Assembly: GCA_016771945.1 (NCBI GenBank)
Contig: QZLF01000001.1
Span: 1,383,447 to 1,447,446, forward strand
DNA: 64,000 bases
Reading direction: 5' to 3'
From: Candidatus Leucobacter sulfamidivorax
Lineage (GTDB): Bacteria > Actinomycetota > Actinomycetes > Actinomycetales > Microbacteriaceae
The number at the start of each line of letters is the position of its first letter. The first letter of the stretch is position 1. Both the position numbers and the translations under genes were made by a program. This document shows, in pieces, positions 48,316-56,222 of the stretch. A model generated the notes under the pieces. The model saw only the letters and a program-made list of their open reading frames with translations. It was not told where the DNA came from and made no database searches.

Positions 48316-48849
48316 GCCCAGGATCGGGCCGTCACGCCGTGGCTCTGTGCTCGGGTGGTTCTGCTCGACCGTGCCGCGCAGTCGCCGCGCGCGGTCAGCG
48401 GCAAGCTGCCGGAGCTGCTCTGCCGCTGCACGCTTCACTTCGACCAGTGCGGCGGCTTGCTCGGGCGGCAGGGCGCGCAATTCCTCGGCATCGCGCCGCG
48501 CCACCGCCGCCTGTGCGTGCACGTTGCGGGCTTCGCGGTCGGGGCGGATGAACCGTGCTCGTATCGGGTCACGACGCACCCGTTCGACCCCCAACTCTCG
48601 CGCGAGCAGCGTGAGGCGTTCGCGGTTGTGCTGGTCTTTGAGCGCCGCCCGCCCAGACTGCGCATCCGCGAGGCGGCGGTCAGCGTCGATCACTCGCGGG
48701 TCGTTCTCGGCACGCCGCTCGGCAGCGGTGGTGGCCCACTCGGTGAGGCCGTCACCGTGGCGCGGTAGTACACCCCAGGCGTCGCGCACCTGCTCGCGTG
48801 CCGTGTGGGTGCGCTCGGTCGCGGCCTGGTACTCCTGTCGCGCTCGGCG
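48310..48849 (-). pseudogene. C-terminal remnant of the MobF relaxase
   Basis: Reads in the same frame as the relaxase immediately after its TGA at 48850-48852, as a continuous helical, Arg/Glu/Ala-rich tail (QEYQAATERTHTAREQVRDAW onward). Joining both parts gives about 1,150 residues, the length I expect for actinobacterial MobF proteins. A GTG at 48789 could start a separate 159-residue protein, but no ribosome site supports it. Confidence 0.6.
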
Positions 48850-51768
48850 TCATCCGAACCTGCCCGACGTGGCGAGCCGTTCCGATGTGGTGCTCTCGGC
48901 GGTGACGGCTGTGAGGTAGGTTTCGCCGTCCTCGACGGCCTGCGGCACCAACTCCGCGACGACCTCGGCGCGGGCTTGGGCTGTGTGAGTCTCGGCGGCG
49001 CGGATCATCTCGGCGCTTTGCTCGTCCTCCGCCTGGTGGTTGGCCTGCTGCTGGTCGAGCCGCTCCGCGATCTGCTCCCACTTCTCGGCCGTTCGCTCGG
49101 CGCGCTCAGCGTCACGCAGGAGTCGGACAACCTCGTCGTTGACGAGCTTCACCGGGCCGTCAGCGACGAGGCCGCGCACCGCTTCGGCCGCGCGTTCGGT
49201 CGCGTCGGCGAGTCCTCGGTCTGCGCGGTCGCGTTCGATCGCCTCGATGAACTGCGCTCGGGCGTCGGCCATGCTTTCCGCGACGACGTGCAGGGTGTTC
49301 TCGTTTCGGCCGCGGGTCATGCCAACATAGACGGTCGCGCCGCCCATCTGCTCGGTGAGGACGGTGTGTGAGGCGGGCACGGTAACGCCCTGCACCCCAT
49401 AGGCGGTCGCGGCATAGGAGAGGTGGGTGTGCTCGCGCACATACTCGGCGGGCAGGCGGATTGAGTGTTCGCGTTTGCGGTCGCTGTGCGCGTCACGCAC
49501 CCAGAGCGACCCATCCTGCTCGACTCGTTGGACGATCCACGGTTGCCGGTTCGCCACGCCCAGGTCGGCGCGGTTCTGCCGGGTCTGGATCAGATCACCG
49601 CGCCCGATGCTGAGGCTGTCGCTGCCGGTGGTCGTGGTGGTGTCGTCGACGATGCCCGCGCGGGTGCGTTCGTCTCGGATGCGATCATTCAGCCGGGCCG
49701 CCTCGTCATTCGATGCGACGGTGACGGCGTCGCCGTCGTGTCTGCTGGTGGCGAGGTCTTCGCGCAGTTCGTCGGCATCGGTGTGGAGCCGGATCAGCCC
49801 GAGCTTGCGCAGCCGGTCGAACACCTCGCCGGGGTTGCGACGGTCGCGCATCTGCACGGTGACCTCGGCGTAGGCGGGGTTGGTGAAGCGGTGTACCTCA
49901 TCCATGTCGAACGTGCGGCCCCTGAGTTGTGCGGCCATGTCGAGCACGCCGCCCCTGCCGACTGCGGGCAGTTGCGCGCGGTCGCCGACGAGCGCGAGGG
50001 TTGCGCCCGTCTCGGCTGTGACGGTGAACAGGGCGAGTGCGGTGTCTTGGTCGAGCATCCCGGCCTCGTCCACGACGATCCGCTCGCCACGGCGCAACTG
50101 CGCGTCTCGGGGTGGGCCGGTGTAGGTTCCGCCAGTCATCGGATCGGTGTCGCCTGGGGCGAGGCGTGTCCATACGCCGTCCTGGTTCCAGCGCCATCCG
50201 TACGCGTAGACGAGGGCGGCGACGCTTTCGGCGGGCACGCCAAGTTCTTGGTGCGCGACCTCGGCGGCACGCTTGGTCGGCGCAACCACCCGCACCCTGC
50301 CGCCGCGCTGCTCAGCGGCGCGGATCGCGGTGGCGAGCATCGTGGTCTTGCCCGCGCCTGCGGCGCCCTCCACGATCACCAACGGATCGCGCGAGGCAAC
50401 CGCTGCGGCCGCGACGAGCTGGCCAGGGTCAAGCTGCTGCCCGAGTGCGGCCGCGTGCTCGCGCACGTCGCCGTGTTTCGGCTCGCGGTCGGGTGTTCGG
50501 GCGGTGATGAGGTCGCGCAGTTCCGTCTCTACCTGCACCACCCGCAAACTCGTGAGGTGCGCGACATGCTCCGGGGTAGCGGTGTCAGGCGGCAGGATCG
50601 AGAAGCAATCCTCGAGCGCGAGCGTCGCTGCAACGGTCACCAGTTCGCGCAACTCCTGCGGGGTGGCACGCACGCCCGCCTCGGTGATGATGCGGGTGGC
50701 GTGTTCCTGCACGGTGTGGCGAGTCCATGCCGACTCTGCTGCGGCGCAATGATCCAGCGCACGCGATGCGATCCGCTGCACCGAGACCTCATCCGGTGAT
50801 ACCGGCACACGCGCCGGCATGCGGGCCAGGTGTTCGGGGTCGTAGCCGACCTCGCGGAGCTCGGTCAGCCAGGCTTCCTCTTCCCGCAAGGTCGTGGGCT
50901 TCTTCGCGGGGCGCTCATACGCCCACGCCTGCGCTGTCAGCCGAGATGAGACGACCGGCCCCATCGTCTCGCCCGGATGCGCCGTCTCCCACTCGGCTTC
51001 GAGCCGTTCCAGGTTCTTCCGCACCTGCTCGCCGCGCTTCGACATGAGCGCGTTGAACGGTTCGAGTTCGGTGACTTCGCCAGTCACCGGGTCGAGGAGG
51101 AGGCCGTGACGGTCGAGCACTTCCGCGAGTTCGGGGCTGGCGGCGATCACGGCAGTACCGAGGGCGCGGATCGCGCCTTGCTGCCGGAACGTCGCCGCCG
51201 TGTCGAGCGCCCGCCACTTGCCCGCCGCCCAGACACGGGCGCCGATCTGCATGTGGATATGCCGGTGAGGATCACCGGCCCGGCTCGTCCGGTGCGTGAT
51301 GCCGACCACCTGCATGTGCTCAATAGGTACGACCTCCTGCTTGCCGCGCGGGCCGACACGAGTCACGGAGTACTGGGCGAGCCACCGCTGAATCTCCGCC
51401 AGGGCGTCCTGCTGTGCTGCGTCCAGCGCCTTGGATACCTCGGGATGCAAGGCGGCAGCGACGGACAGGCTCTTGGGGGTGTTGATGACCATTTCCGCGA
51501 ACCGGGGCGACCCCTGCCGATCCAACCCCGCGAGGCGAGGCCTTCCCATCTGCTCGCCGGTATCGGGATTGATCCAGTCCACCCATCCCGCATACTCGTC
51601 AGCGGTCAGCACCCGACTACTCACGGCCTCGCCCGAAGCGTCGAGCACCGCGTACTGAACCCCGGTGCTGTCAGACAGGTAGTAGTCGTCAGCACGCGAG
51701 CGGTCGGCCTCGACATAGCGCAGCGCATCAGCCCCGGTGCCCCGGAGCAAGATCACGCCGCCCTGCAT
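48850..51768 (-). CDS. MobF-family conjugative relaxase/helicase
   Basis: A protein of about 972 residues. The TrwC-type relaxase domain carries the histidine cluster THRTSRAGDPHRHIH about 165-180 residues in, with probable nicking tyrosines in the N-terminal 45 residues (DDYYLSD). A RecD-like helicase follows: Walker A GAAGAGKTT, Walker B VVDEAG, and late SYAATAYGVQGVTV and YVGMTRGRN motifs. It should nick oriT and unwind the transferred strand. It ends early at an in-frame TGA that removes about 180 residues. Starts at 51783, 51780 or 51777 are alternatives to the ATG used here. Confidence 0.88.
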   Translation of the reverse strand: MQGGVILLRGTGADALRYVEADRSRADDYYLSDSTGVQYAVLDASGEAVSSRVLTADEYAGWVDWINPDTGEQMGRPRLAGLDRQGSPRFAEMVINTPKSLSVAAALHPEVSKALDAAQQDALAEIQRWLAQYSVTRVGPRGKQEVVPIEHMQVVGITHRTSRAGDPHRHIHMQIGARVWAAGKWRALDTAATFRQQGAIRALGTAVIAASPELAEVLDRHGLLLDPVTGEVTELEPFNALMSKRGEQVRKNLERLEAEWETAHPGETMGPVVSSRLTAQAWAYERPAKKPTTLREEEAWLTELREVGYDPEHLARMPARVPVSPDEVSVQRIASRALDHCAAAESAWTRHTVQEHATRIITEAGVRATPQELRELVTVAATLALEDCFSILPPDTATPEHVAHLTSLRVVQVETELRDLITARTPDREPKHGDVREHAAALGQQLDPGQLVAAAAVASRDPLVIVEGAAGAGKTTMLATAIRAAEQRGGRVRVVAPTKRAAEVAHQELGVPAESVAALVYAYGWRWNQDGVWTRLAPGDTDPMTGGTYTGPPRDAQLRRGERIVVDEAGMLDQDTALALFTVTAETGATLALVGDRAQLPAVGRGGVLDMAAQLRGRTFDMDEVHRFTNPAYAEVTVQMRDRRNPGEVFDRLRKLGLIRLHTDADELREDLATSRHDGDAVTVASNDEAARLNDRIRDERTRAGIVDDTTTTTGSDSLSIGRGDLIQTRQNRADLGVANRQPWIVQRVEQDGSLWVRDAHSDRKREHSIRLPAEYVREHTHLSYAATAYGVQGVTVPASHTVLTEQMGGATVYVGMTRGRNENTLHVVAESMADARAQFIEAIERDRADRGLADATERAAEAVRGLVADGPVKLVNDEVVRLLRDAERAERTAEKWEQIAERLDQQQANHQAEDEQSAEMIRAAETHTAQARAEVVAELVPQAVEDGETYLTAVTAESTTSERLATSGRFG

Positions 51769-51784
51769 CGCTCTCACCACCAAT

Positions 51785-51822
51785 GTTTCTAAACTAGAAA
51801 CTCTATCTATCTACCACGGTAG
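51785..51822. promoter_or_regulatory. Two palindromes upstream of the relaxase
   Basis: GTTTCTA-AAC-TAGAAAC (51785-51801) overlaps a -10-like TAGTTT on the reverse strand, and CTACCACGGTAG (51811-51822) lies ten bases on. Between them is CTATCTATC. They could be operators, or part of the origin of transfer; the rest of the 200-base gap to chrA shows only a weak GCGAT...ATCGC repeat. Confidence 0.45.
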
Positions 51823-51985
51823 CATACGTTCATTCAGAAGTCAGCAGAGCGATCTTAGAATCGCACTGTGCGACACGGAAGGTTCGCGTAAGTCGGTGAC
51901 GGCTTCTGAGCCGCGAGTGAACACTGCGTGAATGCAGCGCGGCGAGTAGCGCCAGTCCCGGATGGTGCCCCATTCTGAGTAAGAA

Positions 51986-53200
51986 ATGTTATCCGCAGAA
52001 GGTGGCCGTCGAACCGACTTTGGCGCGCCATTGCTGGTCCTTCTGGTGTTCTTGAGGTTAGGGTGCACGTCGTTCGGTGGCCCGGTCGCTCATCTTGGAT
52101 ATTTTCGAGCAGAGTTCGTCGAGCGACGCAGATGGCTGGGTGATCGCGCGTATGCGGATCTTGTCGCATTGTGCCAGTTTCTTCCCGGCCCGGCATCAAG
52201 CCAGGTCGGCATGGCGATCGGTTTGCAGAGAGCTGGAATACTCGGTCTTGTCGCGGCATGGCTCGGGTTCACACTGCCATCTGCGGTATTGCTGTTCGGG
52301 TTCGCGCTCGGCGTATCGACCCTTGGCGACGTATCGCAGGCTGGATGGGTGCTGGGCCTGAAGGCTGCGGCGGTCGCGGTCGTGGGTCATGCTGTGCTCG
52401 GGATGGCAAAGTCACTCACGCCTGATGCGCGACGAGCGACGATTGCTGTCGGGGTGCTCACTGTCGTGCTGCTCGTACCCGGCCCGCTGACGATGTTCGG
52501 CGCGATGGCCTTGGCCGGGATCGCGGGGTTCTTCGTCTGTCGATCCCCGAGCACGACCGAGAACGATGAACCGCGTTTCCGGGTGCGCCTGCGGCCCGCA
52601 GTCGGATGGTTGAGCCTGGCTGTGTTCGTCATGCTGCTCGCAGGGTTGCCGATTTTTGCTGTGTTCACCGGCAACGCCACGGTAGGCCTGATTGACACCT
52701 TCTATCGTGCGGGGTCGTTCGTGTTCGGCGGCGGGCATGTCGTGCTCCCGCTTTTGCAGGCTGAAACAGTGCAGACTGGACTGGTGGAGCCGGGTGCGTT
52801 CCTCGCGGGGTATGGTGCCGCGCAGGCGGTGCCAGGGCCGCTGTTCACCTTCGCCGCGTTTCTCGGAGCGGTCACCACGGGCGGCCCGAGTGGGCTGCTC
52901 GGCGCATCCATTGCGCTGCTCGCGATCTTTCTGCCGTCTGCGCTGCTCGTGATGGGGGTGCTGCCCTTCTGGGAGCGGTTGCGTCGTGCGCCGAGAGTGC
53001 AGCGTGTGCTGACGGGCGTGAACTCCGGAGTCGTCGGGCTGCTCGCCGCCGCGCTGTACGACCCCGTATTCACCGCGGGTGTCACGAACGCCGCATCACT
53101 CGTCGTCGCGGCACTCGCGTTTGTCGCACTCACGTCCTGGAAAACACCGGCATGGGCGGTAGTGCTCGGGGCCGCAGGAGCCGGGGCATTGCTGCTCTGA
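51986..53200 (+). CDS. chrA: Chromate transporter, two-domain type
   Basis: A 404-residue CHR-family membrane protein, likely a proton-coupled exporter of chromate. Two homologous halves are visible: FGGPVAHLG and QFLPGPASSQ in the first, FGGGHVVLPLL and QAVPGPLFTFAAF in the second, with ten or so helices. It is the first cargo gene on the element and diverges from the relaxase. No ChrB or ChrR partner is present. Confidence 0.92.
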   Translation: MLSAEGGRRTDFGAPLLVLLVFLRLGCTSFGGPVAHLGYFRAEFVERRRWLGDRAYADLVALCQFLPGPASSQVGMAIGLQRAGILGLVAAWLGFTLPSAVLLFGFALGVSTLGDVSQAGWVLGLKAAAVAVVGHAVLGMAKSLTPDARRATIAVGVLTVVLLVPGPLTMFGAMALAGIAGFFVCRSPSTTENDEPRFRVRLRPAVGWLSLAVFVMLLAGLPIFAVFTGNATVGLIDTFYRAGSFVFGGGHVVLPLLQAETVQTGLVEPGAFLAGYGAAQAVPGPLFTFAAFLGAVTTGGPSGLLGASIALLAIFLPSALLVMGVLPFWERLRRAPRVQRVLTGVNSGVVGLLAAALYDPVFTAGVTNAASLVVAALAFVALTSWKTPAWAVVLGAAGAGALLL

Positions 53201-53233
53201 ACGCGCTACGCGGATACTCAGGCGAGGCTGGCC

Positions 53234-53239
53234 TACAAT
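53234..53239 (+). promoter_or_regulatory. Candidate -10 for the ATPase-VIT1 pair
   Basis: TACAAT lies 34 bases before the ATPase start in the 72-base gap after chrA; no good -35 is seen. The following GGGAGG is the ribosome site. Confidence 0.4.
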
Positions 53240-53272
53240 GCGAGAAGCGTGCCCGCCTGGGAGGATTGAAGC

Positions 53273-55231
53273 ATGAGCCGTTTTTCGTCTCTGGTCAGGG
53301 CATATCCACTCGTGATCGCAACACTGTTGGTGGCTATGATCGGGTTGGTTCTTTTAGCGACTCCGGCCATTGAGTCGGCCAGCTGGATTGTGGGTGCGTA
53401 TGCGCTCGTGATTGCCGGGTGGGAGGCGGTCGGGATGATCCGGCAGCTCATCCGAGGGCACGCCGGGCTCGACATTCTTGCGGTGACGGCAATCACCGCT
53501 GCAGTGCTCGTTGGGGAGCCGTGGGCGGCGCTCGTGGTGGTGCTGATGCTCACCGGCGGGGCGGCCCTCGAAGATTACGCTGAGAACCGTTCGAAGCGGG
53601 AACTGACCGCGCTGCTGCGTAAGGCACCCCAGCAGGCCACGCGCATCCTCGCCCCAAGCGCACCCGGCGCGGACATGCACGGGCATACTGCCGAGGTCAC
53701 GACCGAGGACATACCGGTCGAAGAAGTCGAGGTGGGTGATCTGTTGTTGGTGCGGCCGGGTGCACTCGTGCCTGTGGACTCGATCCTCGTCTCCGAGCAC
53801 GCCGTGTTCGATGAGTCGTCATTGACCGGTGAAAGTCTGCCCGTTGAGCGTGACGCGGGAGAGAAAGTGTCGAGCGGTGCGGTGAATGGACAAGCCGCAG
53901 TCACCATGCGGGCTGCGGCTCCGGCCGCCGAGAGCGAGTATCAGCAGATTGTTCGGCTCGTCGAACAAGCCGCGGGGAGCAAAGCCAAAGTCGTGCGGCT
54001 CGCAGATCGGTACGCGGTGCCGTTCACAGTGCTCGCGCTCGTGATCGCCGGGATCGCGTGGGCGGTCAGTGGAGAGGCTGTCCGGTTTGCCGAGGTGCTG
54101 GTGGTGGCGACCCCATGCCCGCTGCTGATCGCCGCGCCGGTCGCGTTTCTCGGTGGCATGAGCCGTGCCGCGAGGTTCGGGCTGATCGTCAAGGGCGGCG
54201 GCACCCTCGAACAGCTTTCACGAGCCCGCTCGGCGGCATTCGATAAGACCGGCACCATCACTACCGGCAAGCCAGTGCTCGAACGCCTTCTGCCCGCCGA
54301 CCGCGCCAGCGAAGACGAGCTGCTGCGTTTCGCAGCCTCAGCGGAGGTGTACTCCTCTCACGTGCTTGCGGACTCCGTCGTGCAGGCCGCGAAACAGCAC
54401 GGCTTGTCGCTCGTCGAAGCCGAACATGCCGAGGAGATCGCGACAAACGGAGTCGCGGCTGTGTTCCGCACTCCTGACGCACCTGAGGCAGTGACGGTTC
54501 GTGTCGGCAAGCCCTCCTGGGTGCGCCACTCCGCGCCGGACCTCGTGCTGGCAGACCTTGCTCCAGGGGAACTCGCAATCTACGTCTCAGTCGATGGCCG
54601 TTTCGCCGGAGCCATCGTCATGCGCGACCAGGTGCGCGAAGAAGCAGCCCAGGCTCTCCGTCAGCTGAGCGCACTCGGTATCGAGCGTACGCTCATGGTC
54701 ACCGGAGACGTTGCAGCCACCGCCGAACCCATCGCGCGGCGCCTTGGAATCAGCGAGGTGCACGCGGAGTGCCGCCCCGGCGACAAAGTTCGCATTGTCA
54801 GTAGCGTGCAGCCCCGCCCGCTCATCATGGTCGGTGACGGCCTCAACGATGCCCCGGTGCTCGCTGCTGCGGATATTGGCTTCGCAATGGGGGCGCGCGG
54901 TGCAACCGCAGCATCGGAGTCTGCGGACATCGTGAACCGCTACGACACGCTCTCGGCCCTGCCGCGCGCGGTGAGCATCGGCAAGGACACCGTGCGGATC
55001 GCACTGCAAAGCATCTGGCTCGGCATCATCATCAGCGTCGGCCTCATGCTCATCGCCGCCTTCGGGTTCCTCCCAACACTCCTCGGCGCGTGGCTGCAAG
55101 AAGTCGTTGACCTGGTGGCCATCCTCGGCGCACTCCGTGCAGTCGGCCCACGATCTGAGCGAATCACACGATCATCACCAGTCGCATCGACGGAACAACT
55201 TCACTTCAGCACGACCCAAGACAGGAAATGA
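53273..55231 (+). CDS. Heavy-metal P1B-type ATPase
   Basis: A 652-residue metal pump without an N-terminal metal-binding domain. Motifs: TGES (185-188), TPCP in helix six (280-283, in place of CPC or SPC), DKTGT (324-328) and GDGLNDAP. The HP dipeptide that marks P1B pumps reads SSHVLA (361-366), with Val for Pro. Metal specificity cannot be assigned from TPCP. Overlaps the VIT1-type gene (ATGA), so the two are co-translated. Confidence 0.9.
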   Translation: MSRFSSLVRAYPLVIATLLVAMIGLVLLATPAIESASWIVGAYALVIAGWEAVGMIRQLIRGHAGLDILAVTAITAAVLVGEPWAALVVVLMLTGGAALEDYAENRSKRELTALLRKAPQQATRILAPSAPGADMHGHTAEVTTEDIPVEEVEVGDLLLVRPGALVPVDSILVSEHAVFDESSLTGESLPVERDAGEKVSSGAVNGQAAVTMRAAAPAAESEYQQIVRLVEQAAGSKAKVVRLADRYAVPFTVLALVIAGIAWAVSGEAVRFAEVLVVATPCPLLIAAPVAFLGGMSRAARFGLIVKGGGTLEQLSRARSAAFDKTGTITTGKPVLERLLPADRASEDELLRFAASAEVYSSHVLADSVVQAAKQHGLSLVEAEHAEEIATNGVAAVFRTPDAPEAVTVRVGKPSWVRHSAPDLVLADLAPGELAIYVSVDGRFAGAIVMRDQVREEAAQALRQLSALGIERTLMVTGDVAATAEPIARRLGISEVHAECRPGDKVRIVSSVQPRPLIMVGDGLNDAPVLAAADIGFAMGARGATAASESADIVNRYDTLSALPRAVSIGKDTVRIALQSIWLGIIISVGLMLIAAFGFLPTLLGAWLQEVVDLVAILGALRAVGPRSERITRSSPVASTEQLHFSTTQDRK

Positions 55232-55965
55232 ACAATATGGCATCCGACTCAAGCACCACGCCGCATCCCGGCGAAGCCCACCTGCAGAACGTGGGCCAAC
55301 GTTTGAACTGGCTACGTGCAGGGGTGCTCGGCGCAAACGACGGCATCGTCTCTACCGCGGGTGTCGTCGTCGGTGTCGCTGCCGCTACACCAAACAACGT
55401 ACTGGCAATCGCGACGGCCGGTATCGCCGCCGTAGTTGCCGGGGCGTTCTCAATGGCTGGCGGAGAGTATGTTTCGGTGAGCACCCAACGCGACACAGAG
55501 AAAGCGCTCATCGCAAAAGAACGGTGGGAGCTCGAAACCATGCCCGAGGAGGAGCTTGAAGAACTCACCGAGCTCTATCGACAGCGGGGCCTCTCAGATG
55601 ACCTCGCACATCAGGTCGCGGTGCAGCTTACCGAGACGGACGCTCTCGCCGCTCACGCAGAGGTCGAACTCGGAATCGACCATGAAGAGTTCACAAGCCC
55701 GTGGGCAGCCGCCGTGTCATCGTTCATTGCGTTCGCCGTTGGAGCGCTGATCCCACTCATCATGATCTTGCTCCCCGTCGGCGGACACCGAGTTTGGATC
55801 GCAGCCATCGCAGTTGTGATCGGCCTCTTCCTCACCGGTTGGATCAGCGCTGCGCTCGGTGGCGCGCCGCGCGGTCGCGCAATTCTCCGGAACGTGGTCA
55901 TGGGCTCAGCGACCATGATCGCCACATACGCCATTGGGGCACTCTTTGGCGTGGCCATCGGATAG
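55228..55965 (+). CDS. VIT1/CCC1-family iron or manganese transporter
   Basis: A 245-residue five-helix protein. The first helices carry GANDGIVSTAGVVVGVAAA and GAFSMAGGEYVSVSTQ, the family signature, followed by an acidic cytosolic metal-binding segment (EEELEELTELYRQRG) and three C-terminal helices. Family members move Fe2+ or Mn2+ out of the cytosol, usually by proton exchange. It is coupled to the P1B ATPase; together they suggest a metal-detoxification pair. Confidence 0.9.
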   Translation: MNNMASDSSTTPHPGEAHLQNVGQRLNWLRAGVLGANDGIVSTAGVVVGVAAATPNNVLAIATAGIAAVVAGAFSMAGGEYVSVSTQRDTEKALIAKERWELETMPEEELEELTELYRQRGLSDDLAHQVAVQLTETDALAAHAEVELGIDHEEFTSPWAAAVSSFIAFAVGALIPLIMILLPVGGHRVWIAAIAVVIGLFLTGWISAALGGAPRGRAILRNVVMGSATMIATYAIGALFGVAIG

Positions 55966-55992
55966 GCCGCTTCTCGTGATCCGGCCCGATTT

Positions 55993-56013
55993 CATGTGCT
56001 AACTCATGTGCTA
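55993..56013 (+). other. Right arm-type integrase sites
   Basis: CATGTGCTA (55993-56001) and CATGTGCTA (56005-56013), a direct repeat with a 12-base period about 120 bases inside attR. It matches the pair at 44966-44986 in sequence, spacing and orientation. The rest of the 55966-56131 end segment has no gene. Confidence 0.6.
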
Positions 56014-56131
56014 CCGACGCTGCTAGGTTGTGAATCGCGGTGCAGTTATCCACAGGTGGGCCTCGCAGAAACCGCGGAATCATGCGGCAGAACGCCGATT
56101 CACGATTTCGTGTGCGAGGGGGAACGGATCA

Positions 56132-56154
56132 GTTCAAGTCCCCCCTCGCGCACG
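56132..56154 (+). other. attR core
   Basis: A 23-base copy of the tRNA-Leu 3' end, identical to attL. It is preceded by GTGCGAGGGGGAAC (56111-56124), a shortened inverted copy, so the element arm and the core can pair as a stem. Confidence 0.92.
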
Positions 56155-56159
56155 CGAAC

Positions 56160-56191
56160 GAAATGGCAGGATCCAAGGATCCTGCCATTTC
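56160..56191 (+). terminator. Displaced original terminator of tRNA-Leu
   Basis: A perfect 15-bp stem (56160-56174 with 56177-56191), two-base loop and TGTTTT tail, six bases after attR. Before insertion it would have followed the tRNA directly. Confidence 0.85.
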
Positions 56192-56222
56192 TGTTTTCCC
56201 GACTGCTACGCTCTGCGGCAGC

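Larger units (their letters stand above)
44884..56154. mobile_element. Integrative mobilizable element in tRNA-Leu with metal cargo
   Basis: Identical 23-base sequences (44884-44906, 56132-56154) flank about 11.3 kb. Inside, in order, are a tyrosine integrase, XRE regulator, excisionase-like gene, VbhA/Fic module, MobF relaxase, chromate transporter, P1B ATPase and VIT1-type transporter. No VirD4 coupling protein, VirB4 or other transfer gene is present, so transfer would need a helper. Codon use is visibly less GC-extreme than in the flanks. Confidence 0.92.

Noticed and set aside
48752-49081. A small reverse-strand open frame overlapping the relaxase end
   Set aside because: Its ATG overlaps the relaxase TGA but the product is Pro/Gly/Arg-rich with no helical pattern, whereas the relaxase frame continues as a clean helical tail.
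56111-56154. A second tRNA-Leu gene near 56.1 kb
   Set aside because: Only the 23-base 3' end is present; no acceptor 5' half, D-arm or anticodon arm precedes it. It is attR.
44884-56154. Prophage
   Set aside because: Integrase, XRE and Xis are shared with phages, but there are no capsid, portal, tail, terminase or lysis genes, and a MobF relaxase is present.
56040-56222. An N-terminal extension of the sensor kinase beginning inside the mobile element
   Set aside because: It would read through attR and the displaced terminator. The ATG at 56223, after a plausible -10, gives a normal membrane start.
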